From NCBI RefSeq assembly GCF_900099765.1, contig NZ_FNDX01000003.1, positions 1 through 64,000 on the forward strand: a DNA stretch of 64,000 nucleotides, in the 5' to 3' direction. Of the stretch, positions 16,366 to 25,489 are shown in pieces; position 1 is the first letter of the stretch, and each line of letters starts with the position of its first letter. The notes beneath the pieces are model-generated. The model made no database searches, was not told the origin of the DNA, and worked only from the letters and a program-made list of their open reading frames with translations. Source of the DNA: Paenibacillus typhae (GTDB lineage: Bacteria > Bacillota > Bacilli > Paenibacillales > Paenibacillaceae). A program made the translations under genes and the position numbers.

Positions 16366-17649
16366 TTAATTGGCCAAATCAAAGGGACCCGGTACAGGTA
16401 CTTTGCGGCTGATGCGTGCACCCAGCTTCTGAAATAACAGCTCGATGCCGTCATACCCGCGGTCGATGTGGTGCGCCTGCTCAACAATAGTAGTTCCCTG
16501 TGCTGCGAGACCGGCGATCACCAGGGCGGCTCCGGCCCGCAGGTCCGTTGCTTCCACTGTTGCCCCGTACAATCTCTGGACGCCGCGGATAAATGCGCGG
16601 TTCAGGTCAGTGGAGATATCCGCACCCATCCGGGCTATTTCCTCCACATGCTTGAAGCGGCCTTCGAATACCGTCTCTTTAATGACACTGAAACCGTCGG
16701 CCAGCGACAGCAGCACCATCACCTGAGACTGCAGATCCGTCGGAAAGGAGGGATAGGGCGATGTCACGATCCGCTCTACCGCACGCGGACGACCCATACA
16801 GCTGACATTAATTATATCATTGCAGACTGTAATTTGAACACCTGCCCGCCTCAGCACATGGATGAGCGAGGTTAAATGTCCCGCATTGGTGTGGGTCAGT
16901 GTGACACTTCCGCGCGTTGCAGCAGCGGCAATCATAACCGTGCCGGCAACGATCCGGTCAGGGATGACCTCATACGTACAGGGATAGAGCTTCTCGACAC
17001 CCCGGATAGTGATGGTATCGGTGCCAGCGCCGATAATGTTAGCACCCATCGCATTCAGGAAATTCTGCAGATCCTGGATTTCCGGCTCTCTGGCCGCACC
17101 TGATATCGTAGTCGTGCCCTCAGCCATTGCCGCTGCCATCATAATATTCTCTGTGGCACCGACACTGGGATAATCAAGATGAATGTCGCTCCCTGTCAGC
17201 CTGCCGGCCCGGCAGGAAATCCTCCCGCTAACCTCCTCAATCTCAGCCCCCAACAGCTTTAGGCCCTGCAGGTGAAGGTCAATCTTACGTTCCCCAATCG
17301 CACAGCCACCCGGCTGATAGATTGTCACTTCACCAAATCTGGCCAATAGGGGTCCCATTAAAAAAATGGAAGACCGCATCTGCCGCATTAAATCCTCCGG
17401 AACATGGGAAGTGCTTAAGGTTGACGTATCCATTGTTACCGTTTCTTCCTCATGCACAGCCCTGCAGCCCAGCCGTCCCAAAATGTTCAGCATAGTCTCG
17501 ATGTCAAGCAGCTTAGGCACATTATGCAGTGAGTGAACTCCTTCGGCCAGCAGGCTTGCCGCCAGGATTGGCAGAGCCGCATTTTTTGCTCCATGGATAC
17601 GTATGGTGCCTGACAGGGGACTTCCACCCTCAATCACCAATTTGTCCAA
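16366..17649 (-). CDS. murA: UDP-N-acetylglucosamine 1-carboxyvinyltransferase
   Basis: First committed step of peptidoglycan precursor synthesis: transfers enolpyruvate from PEP to UDP-GlcNAc in the cytoplasm. The two-fold EPT fold is complete over 427 residues. The reactive cysteine is in QPGGCAIGERKIDLH (about residue 117), the loop that fosfomycin modifies in this family. RIHGAKNAALPILAA is the N-terminal signature. It starts at TTG 17649, with GGAGG at 7 nt; upstream in-frame codons are not conserved. It sits between murG and divIB, the place of murB in B. subtilis. The 222-nt gap to murG contains a TATAAT (near 17780) without a good -35. Confidence 0.96.
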   Translation of the reverse strand: MDKLVIEGGSPLSGTIRIHGAKNAALPILAASLLAEGVHSLHNVPKLLDIETMLNILGRLGCRAVHEEETVTMDTSTLSTSHVPEDLMRQMRSSIFLMGPLLARFGEVTIYQPGGCAIGERKIDLHLQGLKLLGAEIEEVSGRISCRAGRLTGSDIHLDYPSVGATENIMMAAAMAEGTTTISGAAREPEIQDLQNFLNAMGANIIGAGTDTITIRGVEKLYPCTYEVIPDRIVAGTVMIAAAATRGSVTLTHTNAGHLTSLIHVLRRAGVQITVCNDIINVSCMGRPRAVERIVTSPYPSFPTDLQSQVMVLLSLADGFSVIKETVFEGRFKHVEEIARMGADISTDLNRAFIRGVQRLYGATVEATDLRAGAALVIAGLAAQGTTIVEQAHHIDRGYDGIELLFQKLGARISRKVPVPGPFDLAN

Positions 17650-17871
17650 TGTATCACCTCCGAGATTACCGCTCACCCACAACCGGTTTCTCCCGACCAA
17701 AACCTGTGAAACGCCCCTGGTACAACAGTATACGCGTAGGCATCTCACCCTGCGGGAAGAACCATGGGTGATTGTCACGATTATAGGATTATCCTATGTT
17801 CATAACCCCGGGTGTGTGACAGCTGGAGAATAAGAGCGGCCCTGGAGCAGCGGCCTGCCGGCAGCCTAGCC

Positions 17872-18987
17872 TTATTTCTTCCGTTTGGCGGCAAGCCGCC
17901 GCAGTTCGCTGACGACCAGCGCAGCCGAATCCCGTTTGCCCAGACGTCTGGACGATTCCGCCATGCTTCTCCGCAGTGACTCTGCCCCGATAATCCGCTG
18001 AACGACTTCATGCAGCGCCTTGCCGGTCAAATCCTTCTCCAGCAGTACAACTGCCGCACCTTCACGTTCAAGCTGTCTTGCATTCGCTTCCTGGTGATTG
18101 TTCGTCACATTAGGGGACGGAATGAGGACGGAGGGAATACCCAAAGCTGTAATCTCGGCCAAAAAGGAGGCGCCCGCCCGGTTCACAATCAGCGAGGTAC
18201 AAGCCAGAACCTCGGGCATATTGTGGACATAGGGGAGCACATGCAGCCAGCTAGGCTCTCCACCGAGCTTTTGACGCAGGGCCTTGCGGGTTTCTTCAAA
18301 GTAAGACTCGCCTGTAACATAAACATAATGAACTCCATTACCCTTACCCACAAACGGTACCATCTCAATCATCGCCCGGTTAATCGCCTTGGCTCCGCCA
18401 CTGCCGCCGACCACTAGCACAACCGTACTTCCTTCAGGTATGCCAAGGGACGCATAACCGCGCTGCGGGCTTGCAGCTGTGACCGTAGTAGCTCTTGGAT
18501 TACCGGTATAGATGACGTTTTTGCCGCCCGGAAAAGCGGATTCTGTGCCTTCAAAGCTTACGGCTACCGTATCGGCATACCGGCTCAGAAATTTGTTCGT
18601 CAGTCCGGGAATCGCGTTCTGTTCATGGATAAGCGTCGGAATCCCGAGACGGGAGGCCGCGTATACTACAGGACCGCATACATATCCTCCTGTGCCGATT
18701 ACGACATCAGGCTTGAACTCACGCAGCATTTCCTTGGAAGCCTTAACCCCCTTCAGAAAACGCATGATCGTCTTTACATTGTCCATCGAAATCTTCCGGC
18801 GGAAGCCGGTAATATCAATAGCTTTAAAAGGAAGATTCTCCTGGGGAACGAGCCTGCTCTCCAGACCGCGTTTGCCGCCGATATAGAGAAAGGCAGATCC
18901 TCCCTCTTCCGCTTCAAGCTGCCTGGCGACAGCAACGGCGGGATAAATATGCCCCCCCGTGCCACCGCCGCTTAATACGATACGCAT
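17872..18987 (-). CDS. murG: MurG N-acetylglucosaminyltransferase
   Basis: Adds GlcNAc from UDP-GlcNAc to lipid I to form lipid II at the inner face of the membrane (GT28 family). The start MRIVLSGGGTGGHIYPAVAV is the conserved glycine-rich loop. The second domain has VVGGSGGAKAIN, a sugar-nucleotide site (VNRAGASFLAEITALGIPSVLIPSP) and NHQEANARQLE. At 371 residues it is standard. ATG 18987 is preceded by GAGGTG at 6 nt; the GTG inside that sequence is less likely. It starts 5 nt behind the spoVE stop. Confidence 0.97.
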   Translation of the reverse strand: MRIVLSGGGTGGHIYPAVAVARQLEAEEGGSAFLYIGGKRGLESRLVPQENLPFKAIDITGFRRKISMDNVKTIMRFLKGVKASKEMLREFKPDVVIGTGGYVCGPVVYAASRLGIPTLIHEQNAIPGLTNKFLSRYADTVAVSFEGTESAFPGGKNVIYTGNPRATTVTAASPQRGYASLGIPEGSTVVLVVGGSGGAKAINRAMIEMVPFVGKGNGVHYVYVTGESYFEETRKALRQKLGGEPSWLHVLPYVHNMPEVLACTSLIVNRAGASFLAEITALGIPSVLIPSPNVTNNHQEANARQLEREGAAVVLLEKDLTGKALHEVVQRIIGAESLRRSMAESSRRLGKRDSAALVVSELRRLAAKRKK

Positions 18988-18992
18988 CTCTT

Positions 18993-20090
18993 TCACCTCG
19001 CATAACGGGATAGATTCAGTAAAATGCCGAGTGCCGTGAGCATCAGAGTCAGCGAAGATCCCCCGTAACTGATCAGCGGAAGGGTAATGCCGGTTACCGG
19101 CATCATTCCGATAACCACACCAATATTAATGATGACCTGAACTGCTACCATACTGACAATCCCTACCGCCAGATAGCTGCCGAACCGGTCAGGCAGGCTC
19201 ATCGCCACCTTCATTCCCCGCCAGATCAGAATCAGGAAGAGTATCAGCACCGCAATTCCGCCGATGAAACCCAGCTCCTCAGTAAGTATAGAAAAAATAA
19301 AATCAGTCTGAGGCTCCGGCACATAGCTGTATTTCTGCCGGCTCATCCCCAGCCCGAGGCCGCCCAGCCCTCCGGGACCAATCGCATAAAGGGACTGGAT
19401 AATCTGATAGCCTGCGCCAAGCGGATCGGACCAGGGGTCAAGAAAGGCTGTAATCCGCTTCAGACGGTAAGGTGCAGCGGCAATCAGCCCGGCAAAGCCG
19501 AGCACCCCCAGCCCCCCGAGCGAGAGCAGGTGTTTCATCCGGGCGCCTGCCGTAAAGACCATCATAAGCGCCGCACCGAACATCACGGTGCCTGTGCCGA
19601 GGTCCGGCTGGAGCATAATCAGCGCGAACGCCGAGCCGATCAGGGCGAGCGGCGGCAGCAGGCCGCGCGTGAAGGTGGAGATGTCATAATCATCCTTGCC
19701 AAGCCAGTTGGCCAGGAACAGAATCATCCCCATCTTCATAAATTCGGAGGGCTGAATGCCGAAGCTGCTGATCCCCAGCCAGCTGCGCGCACCGCCGCGG
19801 ACTACCCCGATGCCCGGAATTAAAACCAGGACAAGCAGGATGAAGCAGAGGATCAGTGCAGGCCGTGCAAACTTCTTCAGCACCGGATAATCCGTGTTGG
19901 CGGTTACGAACATTGCACCAAGGCCAAGTCCGGCGAACAGCAGCTGTCTTTTGACAAAATAAAACGAATCGCCATAATTGCGGAAGCCCAGGACAGATCC
20001 GGCGCTGTAAACCATCACCATGCCGATTGCCAGCAGGGCAAGTATGGGGATCAGCAGCCAGATGTCAGGCGCATGACGCGATTTGTTCAT
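18993..20090 (-). CDS. spoVE: SEDS glycosyltransferase SpoVE/FtsW
   Basis: Polytopic SEDS-family peptidoglycan polymerase that works with a class B penicillin-binding protein, for SpoVE in spore cortex synthesis with SpoVD. About ten membrane segments are visible. Motifs include the PSEFMKMG segment after SWLGISSFGIQ, RLKRITAFLDPWSDPLGAGYQ, the extracellular QTDFIFSILTEELGFIGG, and TGITLPLISYGGSSL near the end. The position between murD and murG is that of spoVE in B. subtilis. Sequence alone does not separate SpoVE from FtsW, so the vegetative role is possible. ATG 20090 has AGAGGTG at 8 nt. Confidence 0.9.
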   Translation of the reverse strand: MNKSRHAPDIWLLIPILALLAIGMVMVYSAGSVLGFRNYGDSFYFVKRQLLFAGLGLGAMFVTANTDYPVLKKFARPALILCFILLVLVLIPGIGVVRGGARSWLGISSFGIQPSEFMKMGMILFLANWLGKDDYDISTFTRGLLPPLALIGSAFALIMLQPDLGTGTVMFGAALMMVFTAGARMKHLLSLGGLGVLGFAGLIAAAPYRLKRITAFLDPWSDPLGAGYQIIQSLYAIGPGGLGGLGLGMSRQKYSYVPEPQTDFIFSILTEELGFIGGIAVLILFLILIWRGMKVAMSLPDRFGSYLAVGIVSMVAVQVIINIGVVIGMMPVTGITLPLISYGGSSLTLMLTALGILLNLSRYAR

Positions 20091-20139
20091 CAGGAGCACA
20101 CCTCTTGCATCCGTAGTAGGGGCTTATCCACCCCCCTAC

Positions 20140-21558
20140 TTAAAGGTTATGCACCGCCTCTTTAAAAATACGCCCGCGCTCCTCATAGGATGTAAACATA
20201 TCCCAGCTGGCGCATGCAGGAGACAGGAGAACAACCTCTCCCGGTTCCGCGAGAGCGGAAGCCTCCCGCACAGCCTGCTGCAGCACGGCGGCGGCACTCT
20301 CCCCATTATCGACGGAGATGATATGCTTTACTCCTGCCATTGCGGCAACCTTCGCCAGCTTGTCCCGGGTCTCGCCCAGGACCACGATCCCTTTCAGGCC
20401 GCCCAGGACAGGCAGCAGCTCCATATAGTCGGAGCCGCGGTCAAGACCTCCGGCAATCAGCACCAGCGGCTGCTTGAAGGAGCCCAGCGCCATGGTTGTC
20501 GCTTTGGAATTGGTAGCTTTGGAGTTGTTGTAGTAGGCGGTACCCGCCTTCTCTGCCACATACTCCAGCCGGTGCTCAACACCGCGGAACGATGCCAGCA
20601 CGCCGCCAAGCACGGCAGGATCTGCCCCTGCGGCAATGGCAATGCCGCAGGCTGCCAGCGCGTTCTCCACATTGAAGCGGCCGGGCAGACCGATTGAGCT
20701 GACCTTGGCTATCTCGGTTTCACTCTCGCTGTAATCGCGGTAAATGATCACCCGTTCCAGATCATCCTCTGTATCCGGCACATAAGAAGGCCGGACGAAG
20801 ATTCCCTGGACCAGCTCCTCGGTCATCGAGAAGGGCAGAATACCTGCCTTGATATAAGGAACAAGCTCACGGCAGACCGGATCATCCCAGTTCAGCACCG
20901 CAGTGTCTTCGGGCTTCTGGTTGGCAAAGAGCTTCGCTTTGGAGGCCACGTAGTCCTCCATGCCGCCGTGATAGTCGAGATGGGTCTCCGTCACATTCAA
21001 CAGCGCGCCAACCTTAGGGCGGAATGTCTCCGTTCCTTTAAGCTGGAAGCTGCTCAGCTCGACTACCATCCAGTTATCCTCGCTTGCCTCTTGCGCAGCC
21101 TGACTTAGCGGTGTGCCGATATTTCCGGCAACAATCGGGTTCATTCCGGCAGCGTCCAGCATTTTGCCCACCCAGGTCGTCGTTGTCGTCTTGCCGTTGG
21201 AGCCGGTAATGCCGATCATCGGCGCTTCACAGATAAGGTAAGCAACCTCCACCTCGGTTACAATTTCAATGCCGAGCTCCAGTGCTTTTTGTACCGGGGG
21301 CACGGAATACGGGATTCCCGGATTCTTCACTACAAGGCTTACGCCTTCATGAATCAGGCCGTCCGGATGCCCTCCGCATATAACAGAAATTCCCAAAGAT
21401 TCCAATTCGGAAGCTTCGGGACTTTGCTCTCTTTCCTTTTTATCGTTGACCGTGACAACCGCTCCGCGTTCATGCAGTACTTTGGCCACCTGGACTCCGC
21501 TTTTTGCGAGCCCCAGGACGACCACCTCCCTGCCTTTGTATTCATCTGGATGCTTCAT
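20140..21558 (-). CDS. murD: UDP-N-acetylmuramoylalanine--D-glutamate ligase
   Basis: ATP-dependent Mur ligase that adds D-glutamate to UDP-MurNAc-L-Ala. Three Mur domains are visible: Rossmann-like (1-95, VVVLGLAKSGVQVAKVL), central ATPase with GITGSNGKTTTTTWVGKML (about 117) and LNVTETHLDYHGGMEDYVASK, and C-terminal FRGVEHRLEYV. At 472 residues it is slightly long. The usual NDSKATN motif reads NNSKATNSKATTMAL, an Asp to Asn change and a repeated SKAT. ATG has AAGGGG about 10 nt upstream; the gene ends 49 nt before spoVE and begins 3 nt behind mraY. Confidence 0.97.
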   Translation of the reverse strand: MKHPDEYKGREVVVLGLAKSGVQVAKVLHERGAVVTVNDKKEREQSPEASELESLGISVICGGHPDGLIHEGVSLVVKNPGIPYSVPPVQKALELGIEIVTEVEVAYLICEAPMIGITGSNGKTTTTTWVGKMLDAAGMNPIVAGNIGTPLSQAAQEASEDNWMVVELSSFQLKGTETFRPKVGALLNVTETHLDYHGGMEDYVASKAKLFANQKPEDTAVLNWDDPVCRELVPYIKAGILPFSMTEELVQGIFVRPSYVPDTEDDLERVIIYRDYSESETEIAKVSSIGLPGRFNVENALAACGIAIAAGADPAVLGGVLASFRGVEHRLEYVAEKAGTAYYNNSKATNSKATTMALGSFKQPLVLIAGGLDRGSDYMELLPVLGGLKGIVVLGETRDKLAKVAAMAGVKHIISVDNGESAAAVLQQAVREASALAEPGEVVLLSPACASWDMFTSYEERGRIFKEAVHNL

Positions 21559-21561
21559 TCC

Positions 21562-22527
21562 TTACAACCCCTTGCTCAAGATTAGTCCTACAGCCGCAAG
21601 CAGCAGGCTTACCGCCCAGAAAGTCGTAACAACACGCCACTCCGACCAGCCTCCAAGCTCAAAATGATGGTGGATCGGGCTCATGCGGAAGATACGCTTG
21701 CCGCGTGTTTTGAAAGATGCCACCTGCAGCACGACGGACAGCATTTCAATTACGAATACACCGCCGATCACTACAAAGAGCAGCTCGCTTTTGGTCACAA
21801 TGGCAATGGCCCCGATGGCGCCGCCGATTCCGAAGGAACCGAAATCCCCCATAAATACTTTGGCCGGATGGGCATTAAACACCAGAAACCCGAGCACTGC
21901 GCCGATCATTGCAGCCGCACATACCCCGGCGGCAATCGAAGTTGCCTGCATAGCTACAACTGCAAAGGCAGCAAGAGCGATTGCACTGACACCGGATAAA
22001 AGTCCGTCAACACCATCTGTGAAGTTTACAGCATTGGTGACCGCCATCATCATGATGATGATAAACGGATAATAGAACCAGGCGCCCCAGTCAAAGCTGA
22101 TGTCCGTCCCCGGTATGCTGATTCCCGTATTGTGGCCGGCATTAAACAGCAGGATGCTCAGCACTATGCCTATCAGAAGCTGGCCCGCCAGCTTTTGGCG
22201 TGCCGTAAGCCCCAAGGAGCGTTTAAACGCAATTTTGATATAGTCATCCAGGAACCCGATCAGCCCGTAGCCGAGCGTAGCCACCAAAAGAACATAAAAA
22301 TCCGAATTCACTACAGAAAACTTTAAGAAGGATAGCGTGAACGCCACCATAATGATAATGCCGCCCATAGTCGGTGTTCCCGCTTTTTTCAAATGGGATT
22401 GCGGTCCGTCGTCCCGTACCTGCTGTCCGAATTTCATTCTGCGCAGCAGCGGAATGAACAGCGGAGCGGCAATGACCGCAAGGATAAAGGATACAGCAAT
22501 TGTCAGCAGCAGAAGTTGATAATCCAT
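21562..22527 (-). CDS. mraY: Phospho-MurNAc-pentapeptide-transferase MraY
   Basis: Integral membrane enzyme that forms lipid I from UDP-MurNAc-pentapeptide and undecaprenyl phosphate. Ten hydrophobic helices fit the family. Signatures are GTPTMGGIIIM (near residue 51), FLDDYIK with the aspartate pair (about 94), NAVNFTDGVDGL (about 165) and SPIHHHFELGGWSE (about 283). The third motif reads FMGDFGSFGIGG where most MraY proteins have MGDTGSLALGG; the aspartate is kept. At 321 residues it is normal. A strong GGAGGGGGTG precedes the ATG. Confidence 0.97.
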   Translation of the reverse strand: MDYQLLLLTIAVSFILAVIAAPLFIPLLRRMKFGQQVRDDGPQSHLKKAGTPTMGGIIIMVAFTLSFLKFSVVNSDFYVLLVATLGYGLIGFLDDYIKIAFKRSLGLTARQKLAGQLLIGIVLSILLFNAGHNTGISIPGTDISFDWGAWFYYPFIIIMMMAVTNAVNFTDGVDGLLSGVSAIALAAFAVVAMQATSIAAGVCAAAMIGAVLGFLVFNAHPAKVFMGDFGSFGIGGAIGAIAIVTKSELLFVVIGGVFVIEMLSVVLQVASFKTRGKRIFRMSPIHHHFELGGWSEWRVVTTFWAVSLLLAAVGLILSKGL

Positions 22528-22547
22528 GGGTACACCCCCTCCAGTAT

Positions 22548-23954
22548 TTATGTCTGTTTAAAATGTTCGTTAAGGCTGTTCAGCGTCTCTTCCAGGCGCA
22601 TGCCTCTTGAGGCTTTGAACAGCACGATGTCCTTGGAGCTGCATTGGCTGTTCAGGGCAGCTGACAGCTCTGCCTTATCGGTAAAGGCCGATACCCGCTC
22701 AGGACCGAAGCTCTTGACTGCGGCTTCTGCCAAAAAGGCGGATAGCGGTCCATAAGTAAAGACCAGATCCGTCAAAGCCGGATCCAGATATCCGCCGATT
22801 TCCCGGTGGAAGTCAGCTTCCTCAGGCCCAAGTTCCAGCATGTCCCCCAGCACAGCAACCCGTTTGCCGTCTGTTTTCATAGACTGGAGCACATCAATTG
22901 CAGCCTTCATAGAGGTAGGACTGGCATTATAGGCATCGTTCAGCAGCGTCAGACCGGAGGCCGTTACGATGACTTCGATCCGCATGCCGGTCAGCTTGAG
23001 CCGTTTCAGCCCTTCTTCGATATTCGCCTCGCTAACTCCGTAATGCCGGGCAACCGCAAATGCGGCCAGTGCATTACTGACATTGTGGCGTCCCGGAAGC
23101 GGCAGTGTAAAAGCGCGCTCCTCAGCAACGTAGACGGTTGTAAACGTCATTCCCCCGATATGCGTCATCATCCCTGTCGGATAAACATCATTATCGGCGG
23201 CAAATCCGAAACGCACAGATTGCATACCTTCCGGCGCTTGGAAAGCAGCTTCTGCCATAACTTCGGCGAGCAGCGGTTCATCGCCATTATAGATAAGCAG
23301 TCCGCCAGGCTTTAATCCTTCAGCAATTTCCAGCTTGGCCCGGGCAATTTCCTTGCGGGAGCCCAGCTGCAGCAGATGCGATTCCCCTATATTTGTAATA
23401 ACCGCAACGTCCGGAGCGGCAAGCGAAGCCAGCAGGGCAATTTCTCCCCGCGCGCTCATGCCCATCTCAAGTACGGCTATCTCGGTATCCTCGCTCATTG
23501 AAAGCACCGTAAGCGGCAGTCCGATATGGTTGTTGAAGTTTCCCTGAGTTTTATGAACCTTGTATTGTCCCTCCAGCAGGGATGTAACGATATCCTTAGT
23601 TGTCGTTTTGCCGTTACTGCCCGTTATACCTACAACCTGCGCGCCGGTTTCGCTTAGATAAGCGGCAGCCATCCTTTGCAGGGCAGCCAATGTATCCTCA
23701 ACCAGAATGACCGCACCTTCCGGTGCAGCCCCCTTATCCCGCTGCCAGAGTGTGGCGCCAGCCCCGGCAGTGAGTGCCGCCGCACTGTAATCATGCCCGT
23801 CAAAATGGTCTCCCGCAAGCGGGACAAACAGGCAGCCTGATGTAATTTTGCGGGAGTCGGTAATGACTCCCGATATCTCCAGTTCCGGATCTGCAGCAGA
23901 ACCTAATGTTCCTCCGCACATGTCAGCGATTTTTTGCAGCGTTCTTGTAATCAA
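22548..23954 (-). CDS. murF: UDP-N-acetylmuramoyl-tripeptide--D-alanyl-D-alanine ligase
   Basis: Mur ligase that adds D-Ala-D-Ala to UDP-MurNAc-tripeptide to complete the pentapeptide. The P-loop is VVGITGSNGKTTTKDIVTSL (about residue 108), with NFNNHIGLPLTVL, ITNIGESHL and the C-terminal DAYNASPTSMKAAIDVL. At 468 residues length is normal. The TTG start overlaps the murE stop by four bases (TTGA) and has AAGGGG 9 nt upstream, so translation is coupled to murE. mraY follows after 20 nt. Confidence 0.97.
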   Translation of the reverse strand: MITRTLQKIADMCGGTLGSAADPELEISGVITDSRKITSGCLFVPLAGDHFDGHDYSAAALTAGAGATLWQRDKGAAPEGAVILVEDTLAALQRMAAAYLSETGAQVVGITGSNGKTTTKDIVTSLLEGQYKVHKTQGNFNNHIGLPLTVLSMSEDTEIAVLEMGMSARGEIALLASLAAPDVAVITNIGESHLLQLGSRKEIARAKLEIAEGLKPGGLLIYNGDEPLLAEVMAEAAFQAPEGMQSVRFGFAADNDVYPTGMMTHIGGMTFTTVYVAEERAFTLPLPGRHNVSNALAAFAVARHYGVSEANIEEGLKRLKLTGMRIEVIVTASGLTLLNDAYNASPTSMKAAIDVLQSMKTDGKRVAVLGDMLELGPEEADFHREIGGYLDPALTDLVFTYGPLSAFLAEAAVKSFGPERVSAFTDKAELSAALNSQCSSKDIVLFKASRGMRLEETLNSLNEHFKQT

Positions 23955-25438
23955 TAGCTTCGGCCCCTTATAACTTCTTTGGCGACAAGGCGGTCATCGA
24001 AATCATGAACCACTCCGCCGATCAGCTGGTAGGTCTCATGACCTTTCCCCGCAATCAATACTACATCGCCGGGGCTTGCCATTTCAATAGCCTTTCTGAT
24101 CGCCTCCCGGCGGTCCGGAATCATCTCATAACGCTCCTGAGGAACCCCGTCTTCATTGAGGCCGGCTTCAATATCCTGCAGAATCTGCAGAGGGTCCTCT
24201 GTCCGCGGATTATCCGAAGTCACGAATACATGGTCGCTGTATTTCGCGGCAATCTTGCCCATAAGCGGACGCTTTGTCTTATCCCGGTCGCCGCCGCATC
24301 CGAATACGGTCAGCACCTTGCCGCCGGCGAACTCGCATACAGCCTTCAGCACATTCTCCAGTCCATCGGGCGTATGCGCGTAGTCAACAATAACAGCATA
24401 ATCCTGCCCTTCGTCAACCGATTCCACACGACCGGCCACCCCTGCCACCGACTCCAGACTTGCTTTAATCTCTTCCAGCGGAATATCTTCGAGCAGTGCG
24501 GCGGTTATTGCAGCCAGGGCGTTATATACATTGAATTTGCCGACCATGCGCAGCGAAATATCAGCCTCTCCCTTAAACGTATCCACATGGAAAAATGTTC
24601 CTTTGGCTGTAATCGATATTTGCGACGCCCTGACGTTGGCGTTATTATCAATGCCGTATGTAATCACTTCCGCTGCAGTCTGGGCGGCAAAATAAGCGCT
24701 CGCTTCATCATCGGCATTCAGCACGGCGTACTTACGCTCTTCTTTCCAGGGTGAAATGACGTTGCCCAGACGGGAGAAGAACAGCCCTTTGGCCGCACGG
24801 TACTCCTCCATCGTATGATGGTAATCCAGATGATCCTGGGTCAGGTTTGTAAAAATCGCTGTACGATAGTCCGTGCCCTTCACCCGCCCCTGTTCAAGAG
24901 CATGGGAGGATACTTCCATGACACAGCATTCCACACCTTTCAGCGCCATATCGTTCAGTGTACGCTGCAGCTCAAGCGACTCCTGCGTCGTGCCGGAAGC
25001 CGGATAGGTCTGGCCGTCATATTGGAGCCGGATCGTGCCGATAAGCCCGGTCTTCAGTCCGTGATCGGACATGATCCGCTCAATCAGATAGGTGGTCGTC
25101 GTTTTGCCGTTCGTTCCGGTCACGCCGATCATTTTCATACGGCTGCTCGGTGAACCGAAGAAGGCATTTCCGAGTACGGACATGGCAAACCGGCAGTCAT
25201 CGACGATCAGCTGCGGCAGCTCCAGATCCAGCTTCCGTTCAACTACGAGCGCTGCAGCGCCTCCGGCTGCCGCCTGTGGTGCATAATCGTGGCCATCCAC
25301 CGTAAAACCAGGCAGACAGATAAACAAATCGCCGGGCTTAACCTTCCGGGAATCTGCCTGAAGATTAACAATCTCGGTTTCCCCGTCTCCATACAGGCGC
25401 GAAGCCGCAAGACAAGAAGATAATTCTTTTAATTTCAT
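23951..25438 (-). CDS. murE: UDP-MurNAc-L-Ala-D-Glu--2,6-diaminopimelate ligase
   Basis: Mur ligase that adds the third peptide residue. The DNPRTEDP motif near residue 410 is the form that selects meso-diaminopimelate, which predicts DAP-type wall. The P-loop is GVTGTNGKTTTTYLIER (about 110), and NLTQDHLDYHHTMEEYRAAK contains the carbamylated-lysine neighbourhood. C-terminal domain: VDYAHTPDGLENVLKAV and GCGGDRDKTKRPLMG. At 495 residues it is standard. ATG 25438 has GAGG at 8 nt; an upstream in-frame ATG is not conserved. Confidence 0.97.
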   Translation of the reverse strand: MKLKELSSCLAASRLYGDGETEIVNLQADSRKVKPGDLFICLPGFTVDGHDYAPQAAAGGAAALVVERKLDLELPQLIVDDCRFAMSVLGNAFFGSPSSRMKMIGVTGTNGKTTTTYLIERIMSDHGLKTGLIGTIRLQYDGQTYPASGTTQESLELQRTLNDMALKGVECCVMEVSSHALEQGRVKGTDYRTAIFTNLTQDHLDYHHTMEEYRAAKGLFFSRLGNVISPWKEERKYAVLNADDEASAYFAAQTAAEVITYGIDNNANVRASQISITAKGTFFHVDTFKGEADISLRMVGKFNVYNALAAITAALLEDIPLEEIKASLESVAGVAGRVESVDEGQDYAVIVDYAHTPDGLENVLKAVCEFAGGKVLTVFGCGGDRDKTKRPLMGKIAAKYSDHVFVTSDNPRTEDPLQILQDIEAGLNEDGVPQERYEMIPDRREAIRKAIEMASPGDVVLIAGKGHETYQLIGGVVHDFDDRLVAKEVIRGRSY

Positions 25439-25489
25439 AACTAATCCCTCACTCTGCAATTTCGGATAAGAAGACTGGCCCTACCTCTA

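Noticed and set aside
17650..17871. Promoter between murG and murA
   Set aside because: A TATAAT and a TATACT are present, but neither has an acceptable -35 at 16-18 bp.
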